DNA of 7,152 bases from Pseudomonadota bacterium. Its GTDB lineage: Bacteria; Pseudomonadota; Alphaproteobacteria; Rhizobiales; Devosiaceae. The DNA lies in the NCBI GenBank assembly GCA_023387585.1, contig JAEWHZ010000265.1, positions 1 through 7,152 on the forward strand, given 5' to 3'. The notes beneath the pieces are model-generated. The model was given only the letters and a program-made list of their open reading frames with translations. It was not told the origin of the DNA and ran no database searches. A program made the position numbers and the translations under genes. The stretch's first letter is position 1. Every line of letters starts with the position of its first letter. Below are positions 5,535 through 7,152 of the stretch, piece by piece.

Positions 5535-7152
5535 ATGATCGTTTTGCTCAAATCGCGCCTGATCGGCCTGCCGCGCCGATACAAGCAGATCATCCTCATC
5601 GCCTTCGACACGCTGGTGCTCGCCTTCGCGATCTGGGCGAGCTTTTCGCTGCGGCTCGATCGCTTCATGATCCCGCAGCGCGCCAACGAGTTCCTCGCCA
5701 TCGCCGCGGCGCCGGCGCTGGCGGTGCCGGTGTTCGCGCGCATGGGGCTCTATCGCGCCGTGGTGCGCTATCTGCCCGAGCGGGCGGTGTGGACCATGGT
5801 GCAGGCGGTGACCATCGCCGTGCTGCTCTGGGTGCTGTTCGCCTTTCTGGTGCAGATCATCGGCACCATGGTGGTGCCGCGCTCGGTGCCGTTCATCTAC
5901 TGGGCGCTGGCCTCGATCCTGATCGTCGGCAGCCGGCTGACCGCAAAATGGATTTTCTGGCCGCGCCACAGCGCGTTGATGGAAAGCCGGCCGGCCGTCG
6001 CCATCTATGGCGCCGGCGAGGCCGGGGTGGCGCTCGCCGCCTCGCTGCACGCCACGCATTTCGTCGTCGGCTTCCTCGACGACCGGCCGGAGCTGCACCG
6101 GCGCGACGTGGCCGGGCTCAAGGTCTATGATCCGGGCCAGTTGCCGACGCTGGTGCGCGATTACGGGGTCAAGAAGGTGGTGCTGTGCATGCCCGAGCTG
6201 GCGCCGGCGCAACGCAAGGACGTCGTCGCCTCGCTTGCCGGGCGCGGCGTGACCGTGCAGGCGGTGCCCGACCTTGTCGATATCGTGTCGGGCAAATATG
6301 TCGTCAGCCAGATTCGCGACATCGAGATCGATGACCTCCTCGGACGTTCCGCCGTGCCGCCCGATCTCGAGCTGGTGCGCGAGATGGTGGTGGGGCGCAC
6401 CATCATGGTGACGGGGGCCGGCGGCTCGATCGGCTCGGAGCTGTGCCGCAAGGTCAGCGCATGGCGGGCGAAGAAACTGGTGCTGTTCGAAGCCAATGAA
6501 TTCGCGCTCTACCGGATCGAGCGCGAGCTGGCCGGTCTGCCCGATTGCGAGATCGTGCCGGTGCTCGCCTCGGTCACCGACCGCGACGCGGTGGCGCGCG
6601 CCCTCGCGGCGCATGGCGTCGACGTGCTGTTCCACGCCGCCGCGCACAAGCACGTGCCGCTGGTGGAAGCCAATGCGCTCGAAGGCATGCGCAACAATGT
6701 GTTCGGCACGTTCGGAATCGTCGAGGCGGCGCTCGAGTCCGGCGTGCGCGATTTCGTCCTGATCTCGACCGACAAGGCGGTGCGCCCGACCAATGTGATG
6801 GGCGCCACCAAGCGCTGGGCCGAGTTGATCGTGCAGCGCGCCGCAGCGACCGCGCGGGCGCGCAAACTCGACAAGCGCTTCTGCGCCGTGCGCTTCGGCA
6901 ATGTGCTGGGCTCGAACGGGTCCGTGGTGCCGCTGTTTCGCGAGCAGATCGCCAAGGGCGGGCCGATCACGCTGACCGACCGGCGGATGACGCGCTATTT
7001 CATGTCGATCCACGAAGCGGCCGAGCTGATCGTGCAGGCGGGGGCGCTGTCGGACAATGGCGACGTGTTCCTGCTCGACATGGGCGAGCCGATCCTGATC
7101 TCGGAGCTGGCCGAGAACATGGTGCGGCTGGCGGGGCTCTCGGTGCGCGACG
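5535..7152 (+). CDS. Membrane-bound nucleotide-sugar 4,6-dehydratase, FlaA1/WbpM/CapD family (3' end beyond window)
   Basis: The visible 539 codons are open to the window edge; the family is usually about 600-660 residues, so the C-terminus is missing. Likely membrane helices lie near residues 18-38, 53-71, 86-112 and 118-136. A first Rossmann-like domain begins with YGAGEAG (158-164). The catalytic extended SDR domain starts with TGAGGSIGSE (293-302) and carries T412-D413-K414, M422 and K426 in STDKAVRPTNVMGATKR. Met in place of the usual SDR tyrosine is the hallmark of the long UDP-GlcNAc 4,6-dehydratases such as WbpM and PglF. The expected reaction is conversion of UDP-GlcNAc to the 4-keto-6-deoxy sugar for surface polysaccharide or protein glycosylation; the exact sugar is inferred. 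An in-frame stop at 5520-5522 fixes the ATG at 5535 as the first start. The ribosome site is weak. It is divergent from fnrN across 184 bp. Confidence 0.92.
   Translation, partial: MIVLLKSRLIGLPRRYKQIILIAFDTLVLAFAIWASFSLRLDRFMIPQRANEFLAIAAAPALAVPVFARMGLYRAVVRYLPERAVWTMVQAVTIAVLLWVLFAFLVQIIGTMVVPRSVPFIYWALASILIVGSRLTAKWIFWPRHSALMESRPAVAIYGAGEAGVALAASLHATHFVVGFLDDRPELHRRDVAGLKVYDPGQLPTLVRDYGVKKVVLCMPELAPAQRKDVVASLAGRGVTVQAVPDLVDIVSGKYVVSQIRDIEIDDLLGRSAVPPDLELVREMVVGRTIMVTGAGGSIGSELCRKVSAWRAKKLVLFEANEFALYRIERELAGLPDCEIVPVLASVTDRDAVARALAAHGVDVLFHAAAHKHVPLVEANALEGMRNNVFGTFGIVEAALESGVRDFVLISTDKAVRPTNVMGATKRWAELIVQRAAATARARKLDKRFCAVRFGNVLGSNGSVVPLFREQIAKGGPITLTDRRMTRYFMSIHEAAELIVQAGALSDNGDVFLLDMGEPILISELAENMVRLAGLSVRD

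Noticed and set aside
5448..7013. 521-codon open frame on the minus strand.
   Set aside because: It is antisense to the sugar dehydratase and has a histidine/arginine-rich shadow composition, with no known motif.
1..7152. Search by eye for tRNA/rRNA genes, CRISPR arrays, insertion sequences and phage attachment sites.
   Set aside because: None was seen; every long stretch is explained by the genes and regulatory elements listed.

Overview
The window is GC-rich DNA with dense, closely packed genes. It looks like an alphaproteobacterium, most likely of the Hyphomicrobiales (rhizobia/Devosia-like). This rests on overall composition, on an FnrN/FixK-type regulator with the Cys-X2-Cys-X7-Cys N-terminus common in that class, and on a long FlaA1/WbpM-type sugar dehydratase. 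The genus cannot be fixed from the sequence alone.

Positions 1-205 hold a nearly complete cobalamin (B12) riboswitch. It leads a four-gene plus-strand operon (390-4029): an ABC ATPase, a periplasmic binding protein with a signal peptide, a FecCD/BtuC-type permease, and a FhuF-like protein with a C-terminal CC-X10-C-X2-C iron-sulfur motif. By homology alone the transporter would be called 'iron-siderophore', but the riboswitch argues for a corrinoid or cobalt-related substrate. The FhuF-like protein, whose start overlaps the permease stop, would then act on the imported compound. Between riboswitch and first gene, two mutually exclusive hairpins, one of which masks the Shine-Dalgarno sequence, suggest control of translation initiation. 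A perfect 9-bp hairpin separates the binding-protein gene from the permease gene.

Positions 4030-5350 form an oxygen/redox module. A hemerythrin-like gene (plus strand) is preceded by an FNR/FixK box, TTGAC-N4-ATCAA. It runs convergently into, and overlaps by 105 bp, an fnrN-type gene (minus strand) that has all four cluster cysteines and the FNR-type recognition helix. The regulator probably controls its convergent neighbour.

From 5535 to the window edge is the 5' part of a membrane-anchored nucleotide-sugar 4,6-dehydratase (FlaA1/WbpM/PglF/CapD family), divergent from fnrN and cut off by the window end. It probably belongs to a cell-surface glycan locus continuing downstream.
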